From: Haematobia irritans
Lineage: Eukaryota > Arthropoda > Insecta > Diptera > Muscidae
Length of the DNA stretch: 64,000 bases
Direction: 5' to 3'
Assembly: GCF_050003625.1 (NCBI RefSeq)
Contig: NC_134398.1
Span: 199,399,700 to 199,463,699 of the forward strand
The notes beneath the pieces are model-generated. The model ran no database searches. It saw nothing but the letters and a program-made list of their open reading frames with translations, and had not been told where the DNA came from. Positions within the stretch are counted from its first letter, which is position 1. The number at the start of each line of letters is the position of its first letter. Below are positions 44,590 through 57,715 of the stretch, in pieces. Position numbers and translations under genes: made by a program.

Positions 44590-46364
44590 TTTCAGTTCAA
44601 CCAGTACGCTTCCCGAAGAAAAAAATTTAAAGATTCTACCTATGAAGACTAGATCAGATTCTGGATTTATGAGAACCAATTTTGTTTGAGTTTTAGAGAA
44701 ATCATAAATATTTCGTGTGCATAATGAAATGACGCCTTGATTTGAAATCTTAAATCTGTAGATTTTTTATTTAAATGAATACGATGAGTAAAATCTGGAA
44801 ATTCTACTTTCAGTTTCAAGCAATTTTCATGATCAGTGCGCCTGCTATACCCTGGAAGAAGTGTTTTCTTTTCTGAGGAACGAAGTTTTAGACAAGCAAA
44901 GTTTAGAGACAATCGTTGAATCGCTTATTAAAAATTCGGATTAGTTTGCTCTAAACGAAAATACTTTATACGAAAGGGGAATTTCGTATATTTACATATT
45001 TGTGCAAATCGGATAAAAACTACGGTTTCTAGAAGACCAAGGAGTTAAATCTGAAGATCCGTCTCTGTGGATGCTATACTAAAACATGGGTCGACACACA
45101 CCATATTCGGCCGACCTATTTGTGGTCAGCTGGATTCCAGGGGGGCTATACCAAAACATGGACCAATAGGAACCATTTGCTACACACCTATTTATGATCT
45201 TAAAATACCTCTAGATTTTCAATTTCAAGCAAATCGGCTAGAAAATATAGTATCTAGACGCCCAAGAAGTAAAATCGGGAGATCGGTCTATATAGGGATT
45301 ATACCAAAAAATGGATCGATACACCTCAATTTCGGCACACCTATTCGTGCTCCCAAAATACCTTTAGATTTCCAATTTCAGGCAAATCGGGTAATAAATA
45401 CAGTATATAGAAGCCCAAGAATAAAAATCGGAAGATCGGTCTTTATGGAGCCTATACCAAAGCATGGACCGATATGGACCATTTTCAATACACCGCTTTA
45501 TGGTCCGATGGGCACCATTTTCGGCACACCTTTTTATGGCCCGAAAATACCTCTAGATTTACAATTTTAGGCAAATCGGATAAAAACTTCGAATTCTCGA
45601 AGCCCAAGAAGTAAAATCGGTAGATCAGTCTATATGGAGACTATACCAAAATATGGACCGATACACCTCTTGAAGGTCCAAAAATACTTTCAGATTTTCA
45701 CTTTCAGGCAAATCGGATAGAAAATACAGTTTCTAGACGCCCAAGAAGCAAAATCGGGAGATCGGTCTATATGGGGGATATACCAAACCATGGATCGATA
45801 CGGACCATTTTCGATACACCTATTTATGGTCCTAAAATACCTCTAGATTTTCAATTTCAGGCAAATCGGATAGAAAATACAGTTTCTAGACGCCCAAGAA
45901 GCAAAATCAGGAAATCGGTCTATATGGGGGCTATACCAAAACATGGAACGATGGGCACCATTTTCGGCACACCTTTTTATGGTCCTCAAGTACTTCTAGA
46001 TTTTCAATGTCAGGCATATTGGATAAAAACTACGGTTTTATAAGCCCAATAACCCAAATCGGGAAGTCGTTTTATATGGGGTCTATATCAAAACTTAGAC
46101 CGATATAGCCCATCTTCGAACCTGACCTGCCTGCAAACAACAAACGAATCTGTGCCAAATTTCAGGACAATAGCGCTATTATTGAAGGCTGTAGCGGGAT
46201 TACAACAGACAGACAGACGGACATGGTTATATCGTCTTAGAATTTCTCCCTGATCAAGAATATATCTACTCTATATATTCGGAAAACGATATTTCGTTGT
46301 GCTACAAACGGAATGACAAACTTATTATTCCCCCGTCACCATTCTATGGTGATGGGTATAAAAA
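44590..46364 (+). mobile_element. Family-B DINE-like element, copy B3
   Basis: The left end is missing; it starts in the subterminal block of about 265 bp shared with 1710-1975 (AAGACTAGATCAGATTCTG). About seven 153-bp units follow (45000-46080), exact in the last three (GGCAAATCGG-type sites at 45707, 45860 and 46013). Then come a GACAGACAGACGGAC microsatellite (46206-46220) and the right end ATTCTATGGTGATGGGTATA. Long open frames reflect the 153-bp (51-codon) period. Confidence 0.75.
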
Positions 46365-46373
46365 GCGAGTTAT

Positions 46374-48022
46374 AACAAGTATATACGGCCGTAAGTTCGG
46401 CCAGGCCGAATCTTATGTACCCTCCACCATGGATTGCGTAGGAACTTCTACTAAAGGCTGTCATCCACAATCGAATTACTTGGGTTGCGATAACACTTGC
46501 CGATGGCAAGGTATCGTAAAACTTTTTAACACTGTCTTCTAAATTGTAAGTTAGTCCATAAGGGGTATATATTAAACAAAAAAAAAGGCCGATTAAATAC
46601 GTATATAATATAGTTTGACAAAATTTTCTATAGAAATGAAAACTTGACAAAATTTTCTATAGAAATTAAATTTTGACAAAATTTTCTATAGAAATAAAAA
46701 CTTGACAAAATTTTCTATAGAAATAAAATGTTGACAAAATTTTCTATGGAAGTAAAATGTTGACAAAATTTTGTATAGAAATAAAATGTTGACAAAATTT
46801 TCTACAGAAATAAATTTTTTACAAAATTTTCTATAAAAATAAAATTTTGACAAAACTTTCTATGGAAATAAACGTTTGACAAAACTTTCTATAGAAATGA
46901 AATTTTGACACAACTTTCTATAGTAATAAAATTTGACAAAATTTTCTATGGAAATAAAGTTTTGGTAGATTATTTTTGGCGATATGGACCAATTTTTGTG
47001 TAATAAGTCATCGGCTATATATAACTAAAGACCGATATTGACCAATTTTTACATGGCTGTTAGAGGCCATATATTGACAAAATGTACCAAATCTCAACCG
47101 CATCGGATGACTTTTGCTATATATGTAATTATGGACCGATATGGACCAATTTTTGCATGGTTGTTAGATACCATATACTAACACCATGTACCAAATTTCA
47201 AATGGATCGGATGAATTTCGCTCCTTCAAGAGGCTCCTGAGGTCAAATCTGGGGATCGGTTTATATGGGAGCTATATATAATTATGAACCGATATGGACC
47301 AATTTTTGCATGGTTGTTAGAGACTATATACTAACACCACGTACTAAATTTCAATTGGATCGGATGAATTTTGCTCCTCCAAGAGGCTCCGGAGTTCAAA
47401 TCTAGGGATCGGTTTATATGGGAGCTATATATAATTATGGACCGATATGGACCAATTTTTGCATGGTTGTTAGAGGCCGTATACTAACATCAGGTACCAA
47501 ATTTCAACAGGATCGGATGAATTTTGCCCCTCCAAGAGGCTCCGGAGGTCAAATCTGGGGATCGGTTTATATGGGGGCTATATATAATTATGGACCGATA
47601 TGGACCAATTTTTGCATGGTTGTTAGAGACCGTATACTAACATCAGGTACCAAATTTCAACCGGATCGGATGAATTTTGCTGCTCCGGGAGGCTCCCCAA
47701 GCCAAATTTGGGGATCGGTTTATATGGGGGCTATACGTAAACGTGGTCCGATATGGCCGATTTTCAATACCATCCGACCTACATCAATAACAACTACTTG
47801 TGCCAAGTTTCAAGTCGATAGCTTGTTTCGTTCGGAAGTTAGCGTGATTTCCACAGACGGACGGACAGCCGGACAGACGGACGGAAATGCTTAGATCGAC
47901 TCAGAATTTCACCACGACCCAGAATATATATACTTTATGGGGTCTTAGAGCAATATTTCGATGTGTTACAAACGGAATGACAAAGTTAATATACCCCCAT
48001 CCTATGGTGGAGGGTATAAAAA
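46374..48022 (+). mobile_element. Family-A DINE-like element, copy A7 (full length)
   Basis: Complete plan in order: left end AACAAGTATATACGGCCGTA with hairpin TTCGGCCAGGCCGAA and TACCCTCCACCATGG; a subterminal block to 46612; about 12 F-polarity 29-bp units (46613-46965); TTTGGTAGATTATTTTTGGC; five 153-bp units; the tail with CGACCTACATCAATAACAA; a GACGGACGGACAG microsatellite (47855-47883); and the right end CCTATGGTGGAGGGTATAAA. Non-coding. The left 237 bp look identical to copy A8. Confidence 0.82.
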
Positions 48023-49059
48023 TTTTATTAAAATAACTTCCCATGTAGTTAAAATGAAGAACAACATTGTGCCTTTAGAACAACTTCCAAACTTTTTTGC
48101 TGGGACGTTAATCAGGAAGTAAAAAATCATAAAATATGGCACAAAGTACTTTTAATGATAGTCCTCTAATATTCATGCAAAATTTGACTTGGAATTACAT
48201 CTAACCCATATAAAAAAAAAAAAAAAACTTCCACTAAGTCTACCTTTCTAAAAGAAGATTGACTTCAAAATAAAAATTGTATGGACAATTCTAACTTTGA
48301 ATTGATTCCAAAGAATAACCATTGACTTCAATATTTCTATGAAATTTTAAAATCTCTTTTGTGAAATGGACTCACTTTAGATTTTTTTCTCCTTTTGTGA
48401 CTCTGATGATTATTTTGTGGCTTTTTCTTTTTCTTTTTTGTTACTTCTCCCTCTTCTACTCTATTTCTAAATTGTTGTTCTTTTGTCATATAATGGTCAT
48501 TCTATGGCTGAATGGTTATTGTTGCACTCCATTGTGTTCACAAATGAATTGTTGTCAGAAAATATAGCAAATGAATGTCCAATGTATGGGTGCGGGCAGA
48601 GGTTGGAGCATGGAAGATTGTTATAATAAACAAACAATAACATCTTCATTAGGGACACATTTTCCCTTATTCGAAATTCTGAGAATTGGAGCATACGAAT
48701 TCTGTTTCTTCTCTTGTGATGGACAGACGGAAATAAGAGGAAATGAAATGACAATATTTTACGGATATCCAATTTCAAATGGAAGTGCAATTAGTGGGCA
48801 ATAAGTAAAAGTGGTTATGGAGTTTTGACCATAAGTTTTAGTTATTAAGTGAAACGAAGCGAAACGAAAAAAAGAAAGCTATTGTCCTGTATATCTACTA
48901 TGTGCATGCAGAAAAAATGTTTACTTGAGCTTCCTATTAAGTCTTTATAACTATATCTCTCTGTTAAAGATATAAAAAAAGTTAACTGTCATGGCAATTA
49001 ATTCGGTATATGTTCACAATCATTTGTGTGATTTTTTTATTATTATTGGGAACGCAAAT
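48023..49059. other. Unique-looking stretch, no gene seen
   Basis: AT-rich, with a poly(A) run near 48212. Open frames on both strands are short and unsupported. Confidence 0.45.
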
Positions 49060-49195
49060 TACAAATACAGGATTTTTTTCAAATGGTTGACAATTTATTC
49101 TTCAACAAATTCTAACAGGCTGATAAATCGAAGTATTGTCCATAACTAGCCATTACCTTTTCCCAGCTTTCTGGCAACATACGTAGACTGCAAAC
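49060..49195 (-). pseudogene. Mariner transposase C-terminal relic
   Basis: Minus-strand frame SLRMLPESWEKVMASYGQYF resembles the end of mariner-type transposases (LPxxWxKxxxxxGxYF). Stops follow soon after and no TIR is recognisable. It is truncated upstream where a family-D right end begins. Confidence 0.5.
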
Positions 49196-49336
49196 TTCGC
49201 TAGATCGACTCAGGAGCCCACCCAGAGCATTTTTGCCAAAGACATCATGTGTCTATCTCGTCTTCTTCTGGGTGTTGCAAACATATGCACTAGCTTATAA
49301 TACCCTGTTCCAAAGTATAGCACAGGGTATAAAAAC
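49196..49336 (+). repeat. Family-D right end fragment, D3
   Basis: Begins TAGATCGACTCAGGAGCCCA and ends in ATACCCTGTTCCAAAGTATA and GGGTATAAAAAC. No units or left end. Confidence 0.75.
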
Positions 49337-49589
49337 AAAGTTAAAATTACACACTAAAAATACGAAAAATCGACTGATAAAAAATTGAGTCAAAAGAACT
49401 TCCATTTTTTTGTTGGGATCTATTGGGAAATTTCAAATTTTCATTTATATATGATTTTTTTTTCTTTTTTTTTTTTTGAAAATGCCATTTCTATTGGGAA
49501 TTTTTTTTCAAAATTTGATTTCCGTAAAAAATTTTAATTGAAACTTTATTTTCCGAAAATTTTATTGTTAATATTTAATTTCTATTAAA

Positions 49590-51487
49590 AACAAGTATAT
49601 ACGGCCGTAAGTTCGGCCAGGCCGAATCTTATGTACCCTCCACCATGGATTGCGTAGGAACTTCTACTAAAGGCTGTCATCCACAATCGAATTACTTGGG
49701 TTGCGATAACACTTGCCGATGGCAAGGTATCGTAAAACTTTTTAACACTGTCTTCTAAATTGTAAGTTAGTCCATAAGGGGTATATATTAAACAAAAAAA
49801 AAGGCCGATTAAATACGTATATAATTCAGTTTGACAAAATTTTCTATAGAAATAAAATGTTGACAAAATTTTCTATGGAAGTAAAATGTTGACAAAATTG
49901 TCTATAGAAATAAAATGTTGACAAAATTTTCTACAGAAATAAATTTTTTACAAAATTTTCTATAGAAATAAAATTTTGACAAAATTTTCTATAGAAATAA
50001 AATTTTGACAAAATTTTCTATAGCAATAAAATTTTGACAAAATTTTCTATAAAAATAAAATGTTGACAAAATTTTCTATAGAAATAAAATGTTGACAAAA
50101 TTGTCTATAGAAATAAAATGTTGACAAAATTTTCTACAGAAATAAATTTTTTACAAAATTTTCTATAGAAATAAAATTTTGACAAAATTTTCTATGGAAA
50201 TAAAATGTTGACAAACATTGCTATAGAAATAAACTTTTTTCAAAACTTTCTATAGAAATGAAATTTTGACAAAACTTTCTATAGTAATAAAATTTGACAA
50301 TTTTTACATGGCTGTTAGAGGCCATATACTAACGAAATGTACCAAATTTCAACCGCATCGGATGACTTTTGCTCCTCCAAGAGGCTCCGGAGGTCAAATC
50401 TGGGGATCGGTTTATATGGGAGCTATATATAATTATGGACCGATATGGACCAATTTTTGCATGGTTGTTAGAGACCATATACTAACACCACGTACTAAAT
50501 TTCACTTGGATCGGATGAATTTTGCTCATCCAAGAGGCTCCAGAGTTCAAATCTGGGGATCGGTTTATATGGGAGCTATATATAATTATGGACCGATATG
50601 GACCAATTTTTGCATGCTTGTTAGATACCGTATACTAACATCAGGTACCCAATTTCAAACGGATCGGATGAATTTTACCCCTCCAAGAGGCTCCGGAGGT
50701 CAAATCTGGGGATCGGTTTATATGGGAGCTATATATAATTATGGACCGATATGGACCAGTTTTTGCATGGTTGTTAGAGACCATATACTAACACCACGTA
50801 CCAAATTTCAATCGGGTAGGATGAAGTTTGCTCCTCCAAGAGGCTCCGGAAGTCAAATCTGGGGATCGGTTTATATGGGAGCTATATCTATTTATGGACC
50901 GATATGGACCAATTTTTGCATGGTTGTTAGAGACCGTATACTAACATCAGGTACCAAATTTCAACCGGATCGGATGAATTTTGTTCCTCCAAGAGGCTCC
51001 GGAGGTCAAATCTGGGGATCGGTTTATATGGGGGCTATATATAATTATGGACCGATATAGACCAATTTTGGCATGGTTGTTAGAGACCGTATACTTAGAC
51101 CACGTACCAAATTTCAACCGGATCGGATGAATTTTGCTGCTCCGGAAGGCTCCGCAAGCCAAATTTGGGGATCGGTTTATATGGGGGCTATACGTAAACG
51201 TGGGTCGATACGGCCCATTTTCAATACCATCCGACCTACATCAATAACAACTACTTGTGCCAAGTTTCAAGTCGATAGCTAGTTTCGTTCGGAAGTTAGC
51301 GTGATTTCCACAGACGGACGGACAGCTGGACAGACGGACAGACGGACGGACATGCTTAGATCGACTCAGAATTTCACTACGACCCAGAATATATATACTT
51401 TATGGGGTCTTAGAGCAATATTTCGATGTGTTACAAACGGAATGACAAAGTTAATATACCCCCATCCTATGGTGGAGGGTATAAAAA
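49590..51487 (+). mobile_element. Family-A DINE-like element, copy A8 (full length)
   Basis: Same order as A7: left end AACAAGTATATACGGCCGTA; a subterminal block; about 16 F-polarity 29-bp units (49829-50300); then five to six 153-bp units. ATGGAC sites at 50435, 50588, 50741, 50894 and 51047 are exactly or nearly 153 apart. The tail, a GACGGACAGACGG microsatellite and the right end finish at 51487. The units stay open in one frame for 264 codons because 153 is divisible by three and the unit lacks stops in that frame. Confidence 0.85.
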
Positions 51488-52380
51488 TTGCATTTCTGCA
51501 GGAAATTCCCTCAAACTATTACTTTTGGAAAATCGTTCGTAAAACTTCAAAGTTTCAATAGAAAATTTTGTCAAACTCTCATATACATATATTGGGAATT
51601 TTGTCAAAATTTAATTTCTATGGGAAATTCTTATAAAATTTCGAAAATCAAAATTTCAATTTTATGTGAAATGAAATTATGAAATTTTGTTAAAATTTTA
51701 TTTTTATGGAAAATTTTGTCACAATTTCATCTATGTAGCAAAATGTATGCATATCATTTAAATTTTTAAATCTTTTCATTTCTATGGAAAATTTGGTCAA
51801 ATTTTCCCTCCTATAGGAATATTTTTCAAGTTTCTCTAAAAGTTTTTTCTATGGAAATATTGTCAAAATTTAATTTCTATAGCGAACTTTGTCAAAGGTT
51901 TTTTTTTGCATTCGACATTTGTTTAAATTTCATTTCAATAGGAAATTTTCTCAAAACTGCCTTTCTGTACAAAATTTTCTCAAAACTTCATTTCTTTTTG
52001 AAATTTTCTCCAAATTTTATTTTGAAAGAATTTTGAGAAAATTCAATTTCCAAAGAATTTTGTCAAATTCAATCGAAATTTCAATTCCACTACAAATTTA
52101 GTCGAAAATTCAATTCCCCTACAAATTTTGTCAAAATTTAATTTCCCATACAAAGTTTTTATTTATTAAGAATTTGTTTTTAAATATTTCATTTCTAGAG
52201 GTTTGTTTTGCAAAAATTATTTTCTGGGAAATATATTTTATTTATATGATTAATTTTGTAAAAATTGCATTTCTACGTCATTTATTTTAATTTACACAAA
52301 AAAAATTTTGAGAAATTTTATTTCTAGGAAATGTTTTCAAGATTTAATTGCTATAGGAATTTTTTATCAACATTTTATTT
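51488..52380 (-). repeat. Decayed minisatellite, R polarity
   Basis: AAATTTTGTCAAAATTTAATTTC-like units with many changes and irregular spacing; older than the other arrays. Confidence 0.6.
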
Positions 52381-53590
52381 ATATAATTAAATAAAAGAAA
52401 GGAATCATGTCATCATTATAGTACACTATATTTTACAATAGCTTCTCGTAACTTATTTCTCCATCACTAAAGTTTCATGGAAACTTTTATATATCATAAA
52501 TAGAGTATAATAATTCCCATTTATTTAACTCAGTATATTTTATAACTTAAGCAACGACCTTGGTATTTAACAATAAATGGCAAAAAAGTTTCCACAATAA
52601 TTTTTGACATCCGCAAGTTTCAAACAAAAAACAAAAATTGTTCCACATGAGCTACCCAATTTGGTTTACAGTTTTTTTCCTCCCATTATTTTTTTTGCCA
52701 CAATACGCCATCAGCACCTTTACATCATTACCCAGCCGTGTCCAAAGAGAGAAATGCAAAAAAAAAATTATCTTCCCCTCGAAAGTCCACTATAAAGTAA
52801 TTATAATTTTTATGATTTTAATTATGCCAAAGCGGGATTTGGACTAACAAAACGCAATGAACATCATTACAACATCCAACAAAAGCGAGAACATTTTTTT
52901 CCGAAATAAAACTAAAGCAGTAGGAGAAAAAGATGATGAAAAACGGATGAAAATCGCTTACAAACTTAAAGTAGGTTCCACAAAGTATGCTCTTCAATTT
53001 TGTTTTTTTTTACCCAGCAAGCACAGTTCTTTCCGTCCCCTTCAATTTTCCAACTTTTGCCAGATCAACGATGAGCAACAACCAACATCCAAAGAGCTGG
53101 AAAAAATCCTTTGTTCTTTTTCCCCAGCCTTCTTTCTTTCTAACACAACGCAAAAATAAATGAAAATGTAGAGAATGAAAGCGTTTAGAGAAAGAAAAAA
53201 ACGCGGAATGGACAAAACTTATAATTTAGTGCTTAACTTTTAATGCCACAATAATGCCAAAAAGGAGAGCAGTGAAATATTTAAAGACACCCGCAAAAAA
53301 AAACACAAAGGACGTTTGCCTGTGTAAAACAAAAAAGGCCACCAAAATGAAATTAACGGAAAAAGGATGAACGAAGAATAAAAATTAAAAAACAAAGTTG
53401 CATGTTCAAATTGGAATGAAACGAAAACTGTTTTGCACTTCCGGTTCTCATCTTCTGAATTTACACCGGATTTCTTTTAATAATCCTGCCCTAATCGGGT
53501 GAGCGCAAATATTAAGATCCCAGTATCCACATGCATAGGGAGAAAACATGTGGAAAAATCAAATTTGAGATACGCTATGTGGAAAATTTT
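52381..53590. other. Unique-looking stretch, no gene seen
   Basis: No family repeat. Short open frames (longest about 100 codons) have no recognisable domain. Possible host non-coding DNA. Confidence 0.45.
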
Positions 53591-56500
53591 GTTATAATAG
53601 TATCTCTATAAAATGTTGTCACAATTTTATTTCTATTGAAAATTTTATTTCTATAGAAAATTTTGTCAAAATTCTATTTCTATAGAAAATTTTGTCAAAA
53701 TTCTTTTTCTATAGAAAATTTTGTCAAAATTTTATTTCTATAGAAAATTTTGCAAAACATTTTATTTCTATAGAAAATTTTGTCACAATTTTATTTCTAT
53801 TGAAAATTTTGTCAAAATTTTATCTCTATAGAAAATTTTTCAAATTTTCCTTTTTATAGAAAATTTTGTCAAAATTTTATCTCTATAGAAAATTTTGTCA
53901 TAATTTTATATCTATGGAAAATTTTGTCAAAATTTTATCTTTATCAAAAATTTTGTCAAAATTTTATACCTATAGAAATTGTGCAAAAAATATATTTTTA
54001 TAGCAAATTTTGTAAAATTTTATTTCTATCGAAATTTTGTCAAAATTTTATCTTTATCAAAAATTTTGTCAAAATTTTATCTCTATAGAAAATTTTGTCA
54101 AAATTTTATCTCTATAGAAAATTTTGTCAAAATTTTATTTCTACAGAAAATTTTATCTCCATAGAAAATTTAGTCTAAATTTTATCTCTATAGAAAATTT
54201 TGTCAAAATCTTATATCTATAGAAAATTTTGTCAAAATTTTATCTCTATAGAAAATTTTGTCAAAATTTTATCTCTATAGAAAATTTTGTCAAAATTTTA
54301 TCTCTATAGAAAATTTTGTCAAAATTTTATATCTATAGAAAATTTTGGCAAAATTTTATCTCTATAGAAAATTTTGTTAAAATTTTATCTCTATAGAAAA
54401 TTTTGTCAAAATCTCTATAGAAAATTTTGTCAAAATTTTATCTCTATAGAAAATTTTGTCAAAAGTTTATCTCTATAGAAAATTTAGTATAAATTTTATA
54501 TCTATAGGAAATTTTGTCGAAATTTTATCTGTATAGGAAATTTTGTCAAAATTTTATCTGTATATAAAATTTTGTAAAAATTTTATTTCTATAGAAATTT
54601 TGTCAAAATTTTATCTTTATCAAAAATTTTGGCAAAATTTTATCTCTATAGAAAATTTTGTCAAAATTTTATCTCTATAGAAAATTTTGTCAAAATTTTA
54701 TCTCTATAGAAAATTTTGTCAAAATTTTATTTCTACAGAAAATTTTATCTCCATAGAAAATGTAGTCTAAATTTTATCTCTATAGAAAATTTTGTCAAAA
54801 TCTTATCTCTATAGAAAATTTTGTCTTAATTTTATCTCTATAGAAAATTTTGTCAAAATTTTATCTCTTTAAAAAATTTTGTCAACATTTTATCTCTATA
54901 GAAAATTTAGTCAAAATTTTATCTCTATAGAAAATTTTGTCAAAAGTTTATCTCTATAGAAAATTTAGTATAAATTTTATATCTATAGGAAATTTTGTCG
55001 AAATTTTATCTGTATAGGAAATTTTGTCAAAATTTTATCTGTATATAAAATTTTGTAAAAATTTTATTTCTATAGAAATTTTGTCAAAATTTTATCTTTA
55101 TCAAAAATTTTGTCAAAATTTTATCTCTATAGAAAATTTTGTCAAAATTTTATCTCTATAGAAAATTTTGTCAAAATTTTATTTCTACAGAAAATTTTAT
55201 CTCCATAGAAAATGTAGTCTAAATTTTATCTCTATAGAAAATTTTGTCAAAATCTTATCTCTATAGAAAATTTTGTCTTAATTTTATCTCTATAGAAAAT
55301 TTTGTCAAAATTTTATCTTTATCAAAAATTTTGTCAAAATTTTATCTCTATAGAAAATTTTGTCAAAATTTTATCTCTATAGAAAATTTTGTCAAAATTG
55401 TATTTCTACAGAAAATTTTATATCCATAGAAAATTTAGTCTAAATTTTATCTCTATAGAAAATTTTGTCAAAATCTTATCTCTATAGAAAATTTTGTCAA
55501 AATTTTATCTCTATAGAAAATTTTGTCAAAATTTTATCTCTATAGAAAATTTTGTCAAAATTTTACATCTTTAGGAAATTTAGTCAAAATTTTATCTCTA
55601 TAGGAAATTTAGTGTAAATTTTATATCTATAAGAAATTTAGTTAACGTTTTATCTCTATAGAAAATTTTGTCAAAATTTTATCTCCATAGAAAATTTTAT
55701 CAAAATTTTATCTCTATAGAAAATTTTGTAAAAATTTTATCTCTATAGAAAATGTTGTAAAAATTTTATCTCTATAGAAAATGTTGTCAAAATTTTATCT
55801 CCATAGAAAATGTTGTCAAAATTTATCTCTATAGAAAATGTTGTCAAAATTTTATCTCTATAGAAAATTTTGTCAAAATTTTATCTCTATAGAAAATTTT
55901 GTCAAAATTTTATCTCTACAGAAAATTTTGTCAAAATGTTATCTCTTTAAAAAATTTTGTCAACATTTTATCTCTATAGAAAATTTTGTCATAATTTTAT
56001 ATCTATGGAAAATTTTGTCAAAATTTTATCTTTATCAAAAATTTTGTCAAAATTTTATCTCTATAGAAAATTTTGTCAAAATTTTATCTCTATAGAAAAT
56101 TTTGTCAAAATTGTATTTCTACAGAAAATTTTATCTCCATAGAAAATTTAGTCTAAATTTTATCTCTATAGAAAATTTTGTCAAAATCTTATCTCTATAG
56201 AAAATTTTGTCAAAATTTTATCTCTATAGAAAATTTTGTCAAAATTTTATCTCTATAGAAAATTTTGTCAAAATTTTATCTCTATAGAAAATTTTGTCAA
56301 AATTTTATCTCTATAGAAAATTTTGTCAAAATTTTATATCTATAGAAAATTTTGGCAAAATTTTATCTCTATAGAAAATTTTGTTAAAATTTTATCTCTA
56401 TAGAAAATTTTGTCAAAATCTCTATAGAAAATTTTGTCAAAATTTTATCTCTATAGAAAATGTTGTCGACATTTTATCTCTATAGAAAATTTTGTCAAAA

Positions 56501-57715
56501 TCTCTATAGAAAATTTTGTCAAAATTTTATCTCTATAGAAAATTTTGTCAAAAGTTTATCTCTATAGAAAATTTAGTATAAATTTTATATCTATAGGAAA
56601 TTTTGTCGAAATTTTATCTGTATAGGAAATTTTGTCAAAATTTTATCTGTATATAAAATTTTGTAAAAATTTTATTTCTATAGAAATTTTGTCAAAATTT
56701 TATCTTTATCAAAAATTTTGTCAAAATTTTATCTCTATAGAAAATTTTGTCAAAATTTTATCTTTATAAAAATTTTGTCAAAATTTTATCTCTATAGAAA
56801 ATTTTGTCAAAATTTTATTTCTACAGAAAATTTTATCTCCATAGAAAATGTAGTCTAAATTTTATCTCTATAGAAAATTTTGTCAAAATCTTATCTCTAT
56901 AGAAAATTTTGTTAAAATTTTATCTCTATAGAAAATTTTGTCAAAATCTCTATAGAAAATTTTGTCAAAATTTTATTTCTATAGAAAATTTTATCTCTAT
57001 AGAAAACTTTGTCAAAATTTTATCTCTATAGAAAATTTTGTCAAAATTTTATGTCTTTAGGAAATTTAGTCAAAATTTTATTTCTATAGAAAATTTAGTC
57101 TAAATTTTATATCTATAAGAAATTTAGTCAACATTTTATCTCTATAGGAAATTTTGTCAAAATTGTATCTCTATAGAAAATTTTGTCAAAATTTTATCTC
57201 TATAGAAAATTTTGTCAAAATTTTATCTCTATAGAAAATTTTGTCAAAATTTTATCTCTATAGAAAATTTTGTCAAAATTTTATCTCTATAGAAAATTTT
57301 GTCAAAATTTTATCTCTATAGAAAATTTTGTCAAAATTTTATCTTTATAGAAAATTTTGTCAAAATTTTATCTCTATAGAAAATTTTGTCAAAATTTTAT
57401 ATCTATAGAAAACTTAGTCTAAGTTTTATATCTATAAGAAATTTAGTCAAAATTTAATCTCTATATAGAAAATTTTGTCAAAATTTTATCTCTATAGAAA
57501 ATTTTGTCAAAATTTTATCTCTATAGAAAATTTTTAAAATTTTTGTTTTCTATAGAAAATGTTGTCAAAATTTTATCTCTAAAGAATATTTTATTATAAT
57601 TTTATTTCTGTGGAAAATTTTGTCAAAATTTTGTCTTTATCAAAAATTTTGTCAAAATTTTATCTCTATAGAAAATTTTATAAAAATTTTATTTCTAGTC
57701 AAAATTTTATAAAAC
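53591..57715 (-). repeat. 29-bp minisatellite, R polarity, with higher-order repeats
   Basis: About 140 units, most of the TCTCTATAGAAAATTTTGTC type rather than TTTCTATAG. A marker block of about 145 bp (from AATTTAGTATAAATTTTAT to TTTATCAAAAATTTTG) occurs at about 54480, 54961 and 56570 nearly unchanged; related blocks start at 54051, 55316 and 56029. Multi-unit segments have therefore been copied as wholes. It is the longest uninterrupted array in the window. Confidence 0.92.

Noticed and set aside
14287..57715. CRISPR-like regular short repeats
   Set aside because: There are no unique spacers; units are contiguous tandem repeats in a eukaryotic setting.
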